From the NCBI GenBank assembly GCA_029204225.1, contig CM055097.1, forward strand, positions 75,044,860 to 75,108,859: a DNA stretch of 64,000 nt, written 5' to 3'. This document shows positions 1-12,770 of the stretch, one piece after another. The notes beneath the pieces are model-generated. The model searched no databases, was not told the DNA's origin, and was given only the letters and a program-made list of their open reading frames with translations. The translations under genes were made by a program, and so were the position numbers. Source of the DNA: Diphasiastrum complanatum (Eukaryota > Streptophyta > Lycopodiopsida > Lycopodiales > Lycopodiaceae). How positions within the stretch are numbered: the first letter of the stretch is position 1; each line of letters opens with the position of its first letter.

Positions 1-406
1 AAACCAACATTGAGATCCAACCTGGCGCCATGCCAGATCGAGGGTCCTGATGTGGGTGACTTCCCTCCAAGCAAGCCGCCCGACATACATCATACTTAGC
101 CAACTCGAAGCTTCGATACAAACGAGTAACATCCATCCCAAGCAAGTGGTCTGACTTACATCAGACTTAACCAATTGAAAGCTTTGTCATTAGTGCTGGA
201 AGCCAACCTGGCGCCACGCCAGATTGGACAGCAATAAACAAGTAACTTCCACCCAAGCAAGGCATCCAACTCAGCCGACAAGTTAGAGCTTATTCCCCAA
301 GAGCTTAACCCATTTATGTTCATGCAAGGAACACTCATAACCACAAGCCGCGACAGATATGGAGACAACCAGTTCCTGGACCGAATGGTCCCGACAACAT
401 ACCGCT
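1..406 (-). mobile_element. LTR fragment of non-autonomous LTR family 1
   Basis: Read on the minus strand, this block matches the second half of the LTR at 6286-7520, running from the AGCGGTATG...GTCGGGACC motif to the TGGCGCCAGGTTGGATC motif. The window begins inside the LTR, so the element continues to the left. Homology stops near 406, at a short internal duplication of the LTR. It is a fossil fragment, opposite in orientation to the other three copies. Confidence 0.85.
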
Positions 407-1120
407 AATGCCACGGACTCCTGGGGGGGCTTGCTCAGCCCTGCTCGCAAGTACGGTGGCACATAGGGCATGATGTCTGGGTCACAACTCACCAATGGAT
501 CATGGTTTTGGTAGCCTACAAAAGATATGATCCCAAATCTTGCCACTCAATGTGGCACTTAAGCACTGCTAGCTACAGCAGAAAACTGGACTTTATATTC
601 AAAATATAAATGAGATCATAAATGTGGGAAGAAAGAATCACCTACAGAAAATCTGGAAGAGCTAAGGTGACAGACCACAATGGTTGTGTGTCAGCTGAGA
701 AAGCTACCAAAAAATAGAGCGATTTGAACGGACTCAACGATCCAGAGGGATGGAAATGAAGCAGCTAGCTGAGGCTTGCGATCAACATCAATGGCACAAA
801 AGGATGAGCGAGAGAGAGTGCAGAGCCAAGGAATGCATATCCTTGGCAATTTGAATGTCAAAGCAACGGGAAGGGGGGGAGGGGGGGGTCCGGGCAGCGT
901 GAGTTGCCCGGAAACTCTATTAGTTTTAGTATATATAGATGTCGAAATTTGATAGTCTAAAAAGTATCTATGGAGGCGGGTGATAAGATCCTTGTGTGAA
1001 TAAGTGCTCACTTCTCCACAACCCTCACTAACAAACATATATCTGAAGTACTTTAAGCTAAGGTGGTTTCAAACTACATTGTCTGTATGGCAAGCCCCAA
1101 ATTTAAAATAAAGTCCTCCC
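407..1120. other. Unassigned stretch with a Helitron-like end
   Basis: No gene is recognised. The stretch holds a G-rich run (872-892) and, at 880-939, the Helitron-like terminus listed separately. The open frames here are short and show no family motif. Confidence 0.4.
880..939 (-). mobile_element. Helitron-like 5' terminus, copy A
   Basis: On the minus strand, starting at 939 and preceded by A, the sequence begins TCTATATATACTAAAACTA. After about 30 bases comes the module CCGGGCAACTCACGCTGCCC followed by GGACCC. The start TC(T)..TATTAAAA after a host A is the usual form of plant Helitron 5' ends, and two other places in the window (3845, 12632) show the same start plus module. No Rep/helicase gene or matching CTRR 3' end is seen, so the assignment is inferred. 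Confidence 0.45.
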
Positions 1121-3036
1121 CAAGCCATAATCGTAGCAGATGTGAAGCACAGTGTTGGAAAGGCTTTTTGTCTGAGAACTCTACTCTAAGTCCGGTCAGC
1201 TACTTTTATAAGTGGAGGGGAACTATCACACACACCTCTCTCTTGGGGCAAATTTTGAATGAAAGTTGATCAAAATGGGAGCAAATTCAAGGTAATTTAG
1301 CCATACTCACACGAGGAGACTGGCGAAGTTTGGACCTAATAAGTTGACAAGTTTTTGTTGTGGAGAGGAAAGCTTGTTATAGGCTTTCTCTGGACCAGCA
1401 ATGATGAGGAGACATAATGAGTACGCTTGTGTTACGTGTAAAGCAGCTGATCAATGAAGGAACTGTGAAAGTTGAGTCTTGCACGAGAGACTTGGTACTT
1501 CGAACGGACGCTAAGGGACAGTTCGTGTTGAGATTGGACTAGTGCAAACTCTGGGTGCATGTGTCTGATTCAAAGAGAGCTACTTGAAGCCAAGCTAGAT
1601 GTACACTTCTTGTTTTGACTGTGAGGCAACTGACCAATGATGGAATTGTGAAAGTCAAGTTTTGCGCGAAGGACATGGCGCTTCAAACGAACGTGAAGAG
1701 ATAGTTTGTATGCGGATCAAACTGGTGCGACCCCTTGGCTCTCCACGAGGTCAATAGCTACATTTGGATTGATTCAAAGATAGCTACTTCATTGCAGAGT
1801 ACTCAATCTTTGCCTATCTCAAAGAGCCAAAAATGAAAAGTATCAAGATCAGGCTGGGACAAGGAGAGAAATCAAGGTGCAGAAGCAACAAGGCACGAAG
1901 TGGACCATAAAGTGGGCAATCAAACGATAAATCCTTTGGCTCAAGGAGCCCTGATACCTGTGCAAGAACTGATCAAATCTAGAGCTCAGGGAGCTCAACA
2001 CAAAGTGCATCAAGGACAAATCAGGAGCTCATAGGAGTTCCAAAGTCGAAAGTCAGAAGCGACAGGGGCGAACATTTCAAAGAATGGCCTCTGTCACCAG
2101 TTAATAAGGTTCTTGGGTTTTACGAAAGCGATATAAAATCTACGCTTTTCCCAGACAAAGTGATATTTTCAAGTTAAGTAATTTTTCAGTACAAAGAGCT
2201 GAGCCTCCGACTTGTGGTGTGCCAGCTTCAATGTTAATAAAAAGTGGCCAGTAAATTGAGTATTGTGCCAAGTAGATCAAATGTATAGTTAATTCTAATT
2301 GGGAGGCACCTTTACTTTAATCTGACATCTGATGAGGACATCAGATTTCATAAAGGTGAGGTGGATGTTGTAAAGTTACCTTTACAAGCTTTACTTCCGG
2401 CGCCACCGGTGTCATCATTGTTTCCGGTGCCAGCAGCGCCCCTGCTGCTCCCGGCACCACTCCCGGCGCCATTGTGACCAGAATCCAACCGGCGCCAAGT
2501 TTCTATGGCTGAAAATCTTTGATCGGTTCTAGCGAAGTCCAGAGAGCTTAGATCAATGTGCAATCACCTCACATGATCTAGGCATGATTAAAGGAAGCAT
2601 GGGGATCAATAAATTCTAGAGAGAGAAAATGACTTTTTAGAGAGAGAAAATACTAGAGAGAGAAAACGTGATTTACCAACTTGGGTAGAGTACTTGGTAT
2701 GAGGGGAGGTGGCGAATCCCACCAATACTATACGAGAGTGTGGGTTGCGACTCAGGACGAGCTCCAACCAAGTCTCAGCCTCCCTGGCTGGAATGTTGTC
2801 CTGGCACTCGCCTTGGCATGCCAGCGCCTCGGAGACTAGGGTCGGTCACACACTTGAAATGTAACCTTCTCAGATTTATCAATAAAGTGGGATTTTTCTC
2901 AAACTGACTCTAATTACCTTCTGGGTTTCAGTGTTCGGTAGAAGCGCTAGTTGTAAGGCCGCTTCAAACTTTTTAATTTGGCACATAGCTGAGGGTCGTA
3001 TCCCGGGATGCCAGCGGTATGCCGTCGGGACCATTC
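1121..3036 (+). mobile_element. Family 1 LTR element, partial (interior plus start of 3' LTR)
   Basis: 1121-2365 matches the interior of the element at 6286-10715 from about 8597 on, and 2366-3036 matches the first 671 bp of its LTR (TGTTGTAAAG start, GGCGCC-rich block, AATAAAGTGGG). A purine-rich tract (AAAGGTGAGGTGGA) lies just before the LTR. Both ends are cut and no target duplication is seen. This copy has about 0.36 kb more interior than the 6286 copy. There is no coding sequence. It looks older than the 6286 copy because its GGCGCC sites have decayed further. Confidence 0.85.
1435..1790 (+). repeat. Degenerate tandem duplication inside the family 1 interior
   Basis: About 1435-1595 and 1620-1790 share the same order of words: CTGATCAATG/CTGACCAATG, GAA(C/T)TGTGAAAGT, CTTCGAACGGACG/CTTCAAACGAACG, GATTCAAAGA(G)AGCTACTT. 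This is an old duplication of roughly 180 bp. Most of the second unit is missing from the copy near 9.0 kb. Confidence 0.6.
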
Positions 3037-3844
3037 TTTGTGTCTGTCTCACATTGTTGAATCTGTAGTCTTATTTAGATAAGCAAGCAAACCTAGAAAC
3101 GAGTCTTTGGTGATTTTCTATGTGGTTAGGGCATCGTAGTAACAATTAATTCTTTTTATTAAACTGGCACCATTCATCAAACCTACAGATCTATTGTGTT
3201 AGATAGTTGAGCCGTTATATAGAGTTTAGGTAAAATTGATGCTAGATAGTGGAAGATGTTAGAAGAGGATACGTGCCCTTGATAGATATGGTATCTATTA
3301 CAGGCAGGAAGCATTGACTAAAATGGATCATCTGGTGTTGATATTTTGCTAGATTGCGAAAGTGAGAGCTCGATTAGATGTCAATGTGGAAATCACTCCT
3401 AGTATAGGGCTCGCTCTTGCTCCGATAGAGTCCTTTGAGGACATTGTTTGTACTTTTGTTTTGTGGATTGTGCGAGTTTGATTTTCTTAGCTATTGTAGC
3501 CAGGGCCATGATCGATTGTTTCTAGCTTTCAAAAATGAAAACGTTACATGTATCAACTGTATTTTCTTCCTGGTTCATAGGACTTACACATATATGTAAT
3601 GCTAGCAAAAAATATGTGCTTACATGAACCATTTGTATCAGAAGTTCAGTTGTGCCTAGCTTTGGGCAATTTGTTGTAAAACTAGATTAGATATAGGCAG
3701 ACTAAACAAGTAGATGGTCAAATCAACCTAAAGATGACAAGTGGCAATTGATGTATCCAAACGTCGATTAAATCGACTGTCAAATCCTTACTATCTTAAA
3801 CATACGAGCATGTAAACAATATAATCCATCTATCTATCTATCTA
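3037..3844. other. Unassigned stretch
   Basis: I see no gene. It ends in a short (TATC)n run at 3831-3848, directly before the Helitron-like terminus. Confidence 0.4.
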
Positions 3845-3892
3845 TCTATATATATTAAAATTATAATCTTTTCGAGCAGCTCATGCTGCCCG
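3845..3892 (+). mobile_element. Helitron-like 5' terminus, copy B
   Basis: Begins TCTATATATATTAAAATTAT after a host A (3844), followed by GAGCAGCTCATGCTGCCCGG and then GACCC. The layout is the same as copies A (939, minus strand) and C (12632). It opens the stretch that carries exon-like gene pieces, which suits a gene-capturing Helitron, but I cannot place a 3' end with confidence. Confidence 0.45.
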
Positions 3893-4242
3893 GGACCCTT
3901 ATTATTACAGCTTCTTCACTCCTGCGCTCTCATTCTTTTCAATTTTGGGCTGCTTTCGATTATCGTCGTCGATCTTTCATTTTCATTTATCGCTCCATGC
4001 CAGTAGGTTGTAGCACAATTGATCGATCCATCTACTTTAATAGATCACATATGGGTGACAACGTATTTGGTTTTGCTTCGAGCTTAGTGCAGGTTTGGGT
4101 GGATTGTGAGCACAGCTGTGAGTCATTATTATGCAAGGAAGACGTGCTTTTGCAGCACCATGTTCGTGGCGAGAGAAACAAGCCATAAAAATGCAAAACT
4201 TCTTTTGGCAGTAAAGATTTTCATTTATGATCGGATGTAAAG

Positions 4243-5848
4243 AATTGAATAAAAAAGCTTTTGAAAGTTCTAATGGATCCGGGTGTGGAGAGGCTGTTCA
4301 TTTTGCGGGGAAGGTTAAGAAATTTTGTGAAGCATAGTAACGCTGGACGTGTGAGTTTTGGAAATTTTTGGTGGAAGTGTAAGTTTGCAAAATGCAGTTC
4401 CCACCCTTTGTTTTATATTCATCATTCTTTTGCTCATAGTTTTGGTCCCTCGTGGTCTTCATCGAACAAAACCGGAAGGTTTTTTAACTAGCCCAAAGAT
4501 ATCTGTCGCTTGCAAACTTTCTCTGGAGGTGACGGAGGCTTTGCTTTGGGCTGGCAATGGTGTGGCTCAATAAGAGCACACATGGAGGCTGAATGCCAGT
4601 TCCTTTCAAAGGTCCGGATCATCCAGCTCTTGCCTCCCCCCCCCCGCCCTCTTCAAGAATGCTTAAAAGGCCTACTTGGTGTTATTTTCACCTCTTTCCA
4701 TTTTATTCACGTTCATCTTCTTTGTACCTGCAAACATACATGTTCTTTGACACACATTTTTAGCATGCTTGCTTGTGTTACACAATAAAAGACAATCTAA
4801 ATTGTAGCATCTGAGAATGGTGAGCATTCCCTGTTGCAACTGAAGCAAGTAGCAGTTAAGGTATTGGGGAATGGATTTTTTAGTGGCCTTTCCACAGGTA
4901 AAATGGTGAACCCCCATGAACCAGTTGGAAAGGTAAGCAAAAAATTCATGTCGCAAGTGTCATGGATTTGCAAAGCACTTTACTGTATGATTGGTTATTT
5001 TTTATGGCATACGCTTTTTGACTTAGTATAGGCCATGACCTGCTTTTGAAAACTTTTGTGTAGTTCAAGATTCATAATCTGACATGTCGCTTTTAAAACT
5101 CATAATCCTCTCATTTTTAGAAACATTAAAATAAAAATTATACGGGATCTGTCGTAGCCTATAATTTCCTGATGAATACCAATCTTTGCACTATTTATCC
5201 ACTTTAAGAATGAATGGTAAAATTCCATGCCAATCCTTCACATAAATCAAGACTGGAAAAACAGTGTTGATGCAGGGTAATGCTTTAATGAGACTCCTGA
5301 ATATCATAACATAGCCCTTTATAAGACAAGCAATTTGGTTTATGACCTCCTTTTCCGTTTAGGCTTGTGATTGATCATGCAGAAGTGTGACTTGGCGCTT
5401 CCCAAATGACGTCTAATTGCAAGTTGCCAGTTATGTAGATTTGACATGCCAGTATCAAGATGTATTGTTTTGCTGTGGTTTATTCTCATATCTACTTCAT
5501 TCACAAATTTTCAGATTTTGACCTGATCCATTTGTTTTTGTGATTTTATTTTTAAGTTTGTTGCATTTATGCAATAGCTAGCGGTGACATGGTCCTAAGC
5601 CTCTATTTCCAATTGTCTTCATACCTATTGGCTTAGATATGTTTTTGTTGTGAATACGATCATTTGGTATTCGTTGCACCACAAAAGCTATTTAGTATTT
5701 GTGCAAGTTTTGTAATCATTATTTGATTATCTAGGAGTGGGCACAGGAGGTGCAGACGAGTATTACCAGCAACAATGGCCTAGCTCCATTGGCGGGGAGG
5801 GAGGGTTCATTGGTGAGAAAGAAGAACCGTGTTCAATACCATATGTAG
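4243..5848 (+). pseudogene. Unrecognised spliced-gene remnant (three exon-like pieces)
   Basis: Three short open pieces are bounded by plant-like splice signals. 4243-4313 (AG before, GTTAAG after) reads ..LNKKAFESSNGSGCGEAVHF... 4808-4932 (TTGTAG before, GTAAGC after) reads SENGEHSLLQLKQVAVKVLG, then NGFFSGLSTGKMVNPHEPVG and K. 5735-5848 (ATCTAG before) stays in phase with the previous piece, reads EWAQEVQTSITSNNGLAPLA, then GREGSLVRKKNRVQYHM, and ends in TAG. At least one linking exon is missing, because the first piece ends in phase 0 and the second begins with two extra bases. I do not recognise the family. The pieces lie downstream of a Helitron-like 5' end, so they could be captured host exons, or the 3' end of a resident gene. 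The calls rest on splice sites and protein-like composition only. Confidence 0.35.
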
Positions 5849-5952
5849 GATATAGTTGCAGGTTTAAGGTTTTGAGTAACCTCATCTTTTGTTTCCTCCT
5901 GGAGTTCGTTCTATACATGCTTCAGAAATTTTTTATAGCCAATCGTGTTGGT

Positions 5953-5971
5953 GGGCAGCGTGACGCTGCCC
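5953..5971. repeat. Perfect hairpin GGGCAGCGT-g-ACGCTGCCC
   Basis: A nine-base-pair stem with a one-base loop, built from the same GGGCAGC word as the three Helitron-like termini. It may mark the other end of the unit that opens at 3845, but no CTRR end follows within the usual distance. Confidence 0.5.
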
Positions 5972-6134
5972 ATAATCCATGTGCATGTGGGGAGGCACGA
6001 TGGGGGAGGAAGAGGGGAGAAGCTTAAAATGTTTACCTGCCCAACGGGGCGGGCCCAACAGGGTAGTCACACTTTGCTAAACCCTGCCCCCCTGCAGACT
6101 TGTGGGCTCACATCGACGGGCACACTTGGGCCCC

Positions 6135-6138
<4 letters not shown>

Positions 6139-6197
<59 letters not shown>
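6139..6197 (+). repeat. (CT)n microsatellite
   Basis: Pure CT dinucleotide run of about 59 bp, directly after GGGCCCCCATT and about 90 bp before the family 1 LTR element. Confidence 0.97.
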
Positions 6198-6199
<2 letters not shown>

Positions 6200-6285
6200 G
6201 AACAATACTCAATAATACTTTATCTTGCCTTGTTGGTTTATTTGCATTTTATTCTTGCTATTTACTAAGTCGTCCAAGGCCATAT

Positions 6286-7520
6286 TGTTGTAAGGCTATC
6301 TTCATAAGCTTTACTTCCGGCGCCACTGGCGCCAGCATTGTCCCCGGCGCCAGCAGCGCCCCTGCTGCTACTGGCGCCGGCGCCACTTTCGGCGCCACTG
6401 TGACCAAAATCCAGCCGGCGCCAAGTTCCTATGGCTGAAAATCTTTGATCGGTTCTAGCGAAGTCCAGAAAGCTCAGATCGATGTGCAATCACCTCACAC
6501 GATCTAGGCATGATTAAAGGAAGCTTGAGGATCAATAAAATCTAGAGAGAGAAAATGACTTTCTAGAAAGAGAAAATCCTAGAGAGAGAAAAACGTGCTT
6601 TACCAGCCTAGGTAGAGTGCTTGGTATGAGGGGGGGTGCCGAATCCCACCAATACTATAGGGGAGTGCGGGTTGCAAATCAGGGCGAGCTCCAACCAAGT
6701 CTCAGCCTCCCTTGCTGGAATGTTGTCATGGCTCTCGCCTTGGCATGCTAGCGCCTCGGAGACTAGGGTCGGTCACACACTTGAAATGTAACCTTCTCAG
6801 ATTTATCAATAAAGTGGGATTTTTCTCAAACTGACTCTGATTACCTTCTGGGTTTCAGTGTTCGGTAAAATCGCCAGTTGTAAGGCCGCTTCACAATTTT
6901 TAAGTTGGCACATAGCTGAGGGTCGTATCCCGGGATGCCAGCGGTATGCCGTCGGGGCCATTCGGTCCATGACGCCAGCGGTATGCTGTCGGGACCATTT
7001 GGTCCAAGAACTGGTTGTCTCCATATATGTCGCGGCTTGTGGTTCTGAGTGTTCCTTGCATGAACGTGAATGGGTTAAGCTCTTGGGGAACGAGCTCTAA
7101 CATGTTGGCTGAGTTGGATGGCTTGCTTGGGTGGAAGTTACATGTTTATGGATGTCTAGTCTGGCGTGGCGCCAGGTTGGCTTCCAGCGCTTGTGACGAA
7201 GCTTTTAGTTGGTTAAGTCTGATGTAAGTCAAACCGCTTGCTTGGAATGGATGTTACTCGTTTGTAACGAAGCTTCGAGTTGGTTAAGTTTGATGTATGT
7301 CGGGCGGCTTGCTTGGAGGGAAGTCACCCACATCGGGACCCCCGATCTGGCATGGCGCCAGGTTGGATCTCAATGTTGGTTTTCGGAACTTCAAGTTGAT
7401 TAAGTCTGATCGTTGTTGGCGAGTTGGCTGCTTGTATGTCAAGTGGGTTTGGATGGCAAGAGTTGAAGGCTGGGAAGCTAAGTCATGGTTCCCGGCTCCC
7501 TTTGGGATGCCTGCGATACA
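6286..7520 (+). repeat. 5' LTR of the family 1 element
   Basis: Starts TGTTGTAAGG and ends GCGATACA, followed two bases later by the primer-binding site. It carries seven GGCGCC sites within 6319-6422, an AATAAA signal near 6808, and a duplicated GCCAGCGGTATG(C)(C/T)GTCGGG motif near 6940-6995, the point where homology of the partial copies stops. Confidence 0.92.
6319..6422 (+). repeat. GGCGCC cluster at the LTR start
   Basis: Seven GGCGCC palindromes occur in 104 bp. The matching block has six at about 9516-9620 and three at about 2399-2495. Replacements such as GGTGCC and GGCACC are what CpG deamination gives. The cluster is an obvious CpG island inside otherwise AT-rich DNA. Confidence 0.85.
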
Positions 7521-7522
7521 TG

Positions 7523-7534
7523 TGGTATCAGAGC
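7523..7534 (+). promoter_or_regulatory. Primer-binding site, initiator-Met tRNA type
   Basis: TGGTATCAGAGC two bases after the 5' LTR, complementary to the 3' end of plant initiator tRNA-Met, the common primer of plant LTR elements. Confidence 0.85.
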
Positions 7535-7615
7535 CGACTAGCCGGTCACCTATGCGGATCTCACGAAAAATGGCCACTGTTTGGGGTTCATCAAGACAAC
7601 TGTTGTGCAAGGTGC

Positions 7616-8010
7616 TGCTCACAGTGTAAGCACGGGTGCGTCCACGGTCGGGGTGGTCGGCAGAACGAGGGACTTGATGAGTCAAAGTGTTGCCCTCGAG
7701 GTTTAAGCACGGTTAGTTCTCGCGGTTCGGGCCTGGCGCTGTCTGCACGTAGGACGGATGAGGCAAAGTGTTGCCTATGTAGGTGAAAGTACGGTCTATA
7801 CCTTGTAGGGTGGGGGGTGACATATTCGAATTATATGGGTTAACCATTGATACAGAGATGCTGCTCGAATTCGGGTGCAAAGCACGGGTGGTTAGCTGTC
7901 GGTGCGGGATAGCTGCCTCTCGTTTAGCTATAAGGGCTATCGACCAAAAAGTGGTGGGGCGTGACTGAGGCAATGTGCTGCTTAATGGTGAAAGCACGGA
8001 TAGTTGGAAG
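7616..8010 (+). repeat. Degenerate tandem array in the family 1 interior
   Basis: The combination GAGGCAAAGTGTTGCC...GTGAAAG(C/T)ACGG recurs at irregular spacing: GAGTCAAAGTGTTGCCC then TTTAAGCACGG (7678-7711), GAGGCAAAGTGTTGCC then GAAAGTACGG (7749-7794), and GAGGCAATGTGCTGC then GAAAGCACGG (7968-8000). AAGCACGGGT also occurs at 7630 and 7880. No protein reading is conserved across the units. Confidence 0.55.
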
Positions 8011-9482
8011 GGTGTCCTATGTGGGCTAATTCTGTGATCGATTTGTATGGGCGCGGCCAGGCAAAGGTCCGTTGGCAGGACCATCTCAAAGGAGGACCTT
8101 GTCTTTGTTACTTGTTAGTAAACCTACCTGAGTGTCTTACTTGTATGTATTCGTGGTGAGTCTTAGTACTCGTGCTTTGCCTGGTTTGCATGATTGCTTG
8201 TGATACAAGGAGCTGATGGCTCGAGAAGAAAGCTTTCTTTTGAAGGCTGATACCATCAAACAAAGAGGACTACAGAATCTATGGTGCAGATTTGCAGTTC
8301 AAGTACTTGCACGTGAACGACAACGAAACGACTCAATGTTTTCAAAGGATGGATGGCTAGCCTGTTTCTTGGGTTAGTTTCATTTGCGACAGCACCCACC
8401 AGACGCAAGCAGGAAGTCAAAAGTTGGAAAGGGCAATTTCAGGGGAGATCTTCTATGGAGCAGTTGGTCTTCATTTTGGGACGACCACCTTTGGCACTGA
8501 AACTCACTGAGCATGGGTGATATCCAGTATCAATTGGGTTTTTCCTCAAAGGAGAAAGACTAGGATCCTCTTCAGAGATTGGCAACAAGTTGGATCAAGC
8601 CATAATCCTAGCAGATGGGAAGCAAAGTGTTGGAAAGGCTTTTTGTCCGAAGAACTCTACTCCATGTCTGATCAACTGATTTCATAAGTGGAGGGGAACT
8701 ATTACACACACCTCTCTCTTAGAACAAATTTTGAATGAAAGTTGATCAAAACGGGGGCAAATTCAAGGTGACCTAGCCATACTTACACGAGAAGACTGAC
8801 GAACTTTGGACCTAATAAGTTGACAAGTTTTTGTTGTGGAAAGGAAAGCTTGTTATAGGTTTTCTCTAGACCAGCAATGATGAGGAAACATATGAGTACG
8901 CTGGCTTGTGTTACGTGTAAGGTAGCTGATCAATGAAGGAACTGTGAAAGTTGAGTCTTGCATGAGAGACTTGGTATTTCGAACGGACGCTAAGGGACAG
9001 TTCCCGTTGAGATCGGACTAGTGCAAACTCTGGGCAATCAAGCGATAAATCCTTTGGCGCAAGGAGCCCTGATACCTATGCAAGAACTGATCAAATCTAG
9101 AGCTCAGGGAGCTCAACACAAAGTGCATCAAGGACAAATCAGGAGCTCAAAGGAGTTCCAAAGTCGAAAGTCAGAAGCGACAGGGGCGAACATTTCAAAG
9201 AAAGGCCTCTGTCACCGGTTAATAAGGTTCTTGGGTTTTACGAAAGCGATATCAAATCTACGCTTTTTTTAGACAAAGAGATATTTTCAAGTTATGTAAT
9301 TTTTCAGTACAAAGAGCTGAGCCTCCGACTTGTGGTGTGCCAGTTTCAATGTTAATAGAAAGTGGCCAGTAAATTGGGTACTGTGCCAAGTAGCTTAAAT
9401 GTATAGTTATTTTGATTGGGAGACACCTTTACTTTAATCTGACATTTGATGAGGACATCAGATTTTATAAAGGTCGGGTGGA

Positions 9483-10715
9483 TGTTGTAAAGCTATCTTC
9501 ATAAGCTTTACTTCCGGCGCCACTGGCGCCAACATTGTCCCCGGCGCCAGCAGTGCCCCTGCTGCTACCGGCGCCGACGCCACTTTCGGCGCCACTGTGA
9601 CCAGAATCCAGCCGGCGCCAAGTTCCTATGGCTGAAAATCTTTGATCGTTCTAGCAAAGTCCAAAGAGCTCAGATCGATGTGCAATCACCTCACACGATC
9701 TAGGCATGAATAAAGGAAGCCTGAGGATCGATAAAATCTAGAGAGAGAAAATGACTTTCTAGAAAGAGAAAATCCTATAGAGAGAAAAACATGCTTTACC
9801 AGCCTGGGTAGGGTGCTTGGTATGAGGGGGAGGTGCCAAATCCCACCAATACTATAGGGGAGTGCGGGTTGCAACTCAGGGCGAGCTCCAACCAAGTCTC
9901 AGCCTCCTTTGTTGGAATGTTGTCATGGCTCTCGCCTTGGCATGCTAGCGCCCCGAAGACTAGGGTCGGTCACACACTTGAGATGTAACCTTCCCAGATT
10001 TATCAATAAAGTGGGATTTTTCTCAAATTGACTCTGATTACCTTCTAGGTTTCAGTGTTCGGTAAAAGCGCCAGTTGTAAGGTTGCTTCAAAATTTTTAA
10101 GTTGGCACATAGCTGAGGGTCGTATCCCGGGACGCCAACGGTATGCCGTCGGGACCATTCGGTCCATGGCGCCAACGGTATGCTGTTGGGACCATTTGGT
10201 CCAGGAACTGGTTGTCTCCATATCTGTCGCGGCTTGTGGTTCTGAGTGTTCCTTGCATGAACGTGAATGGGTTAAGTCTTGGGGAACGAGCTCTAACCTG
10301 TCGGCTGAGTTAGATGGCTTGCTTGGGTGAAAGTTACCTGTTTATGGCTGTCCAGTCTGGCGTGGCGCCAGGTTGGCTTCCAGCGCTCGTGACGAAGCTT
10401 TCAGTTGGTTAAGTCTGATGTAAGTCAGACCGCTTGCTTGGAATGGATGTTACTCGTTTGTAACGAAGCTTCGAGTTGGTTAAGTTTGATGTATGTCGGG
10501 CGGCTTGCTTGGAGGGAAGTCACCCACATCGGGACCCCCGATCTGGCATGGCGCCAGGTTGGATCTCAATGTTAGTTTTCAGAACTTCAAGTTGGTTTTT
10601 TTTATCATTGTTGGCGAGTTGGCTGCTTGTATGTCAAGTGGGTTTGGATGGCAAGAGTTGAAGGCTGGGAAGCTAAGTCGTGGTTCCCGGCTCCCTTTGG
10701 GATGCCTGCGCTACA
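9483..10715 (+). repeat. 3' LTR of the family 1 element
   Basis: Begins TGTTGTAAAG directly after the purine-rich tract and ends GCGCTACA before the CATAT target duplication. It is collinear with the 5' LTR over its whole length. Confidence 0.92.
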
Positions 10716-10720
10716 CATAT

Positions 10721-12563
<1,843 letters not shown>

Positions 12564-12600
12564 GCCGCACACCCCGCGCGCACACAGACACACCATTGGT

Positions 12601-12770
12601 TGCCCGTCATTGACGGGCTCACATCGCTATATCAATTAAAATAATAATCTTCATGGGCAGGTATGCTACCCGCTAACACGTAACGGGCAGCATGAGCGCT
12701 GCCCGGACCCAGCCCTCGGGCTCTCCTGTTGCCCGTCACGGGGTCCGGGCAACTCATGCTGCCCTTCTCT
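12601..12770 (+). mobile_element. Helitron-like terminus, copy C, with nested palindromes
   Basis: A hairpin GCCCGTC-att-GACGGGC (12602-12618) is followed 8 bases later by CTAT and then, after a host A, by TCAATTAAAATAATAATC from 12632. Downstream two arms, 12685-12710 (GGGCAGCATGAG..TGCCCGGACCC) and 12741-12764 (GGGTCCGGGCAACTCATGC.. ), form an almost perfect inverted repeat of about 25 bp with a short GC-rich loop. The arms are the module also seen at 893-912 and 3875-3895. Helitron identity is inferred from the ends; no helicase gene is present. Confidence 0.45.

Larger units (their letters stand above)
6286..10715 (+). mobile_element. Family 1 non-autonomous LTR retrotransposon, almost complete
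   Basis: The 5' LTR is 6286-7520 and the 3' LTR 9483-10715 (about 1235 and 1233 bp); both begin TGTTGTAA and end TACA. The target duplication is CATAT at 6281-6285 and 10716-10720. An initiator-Met type primer site (TGGTATCAGAGC) lies at 7523-7534, and a purine-rich tract (AAAGGTCGGGTGGA) at 9469-9482. The 1.96-kb interior has no gag, protease, integrase or reverse transcriptase, so the element would depend on an unseen relative. By eye the LTRs are about 95% identical over the first 260 bp, which suggests a moderately old insertion. Its structural parts look whole. Confidence 0.92.
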
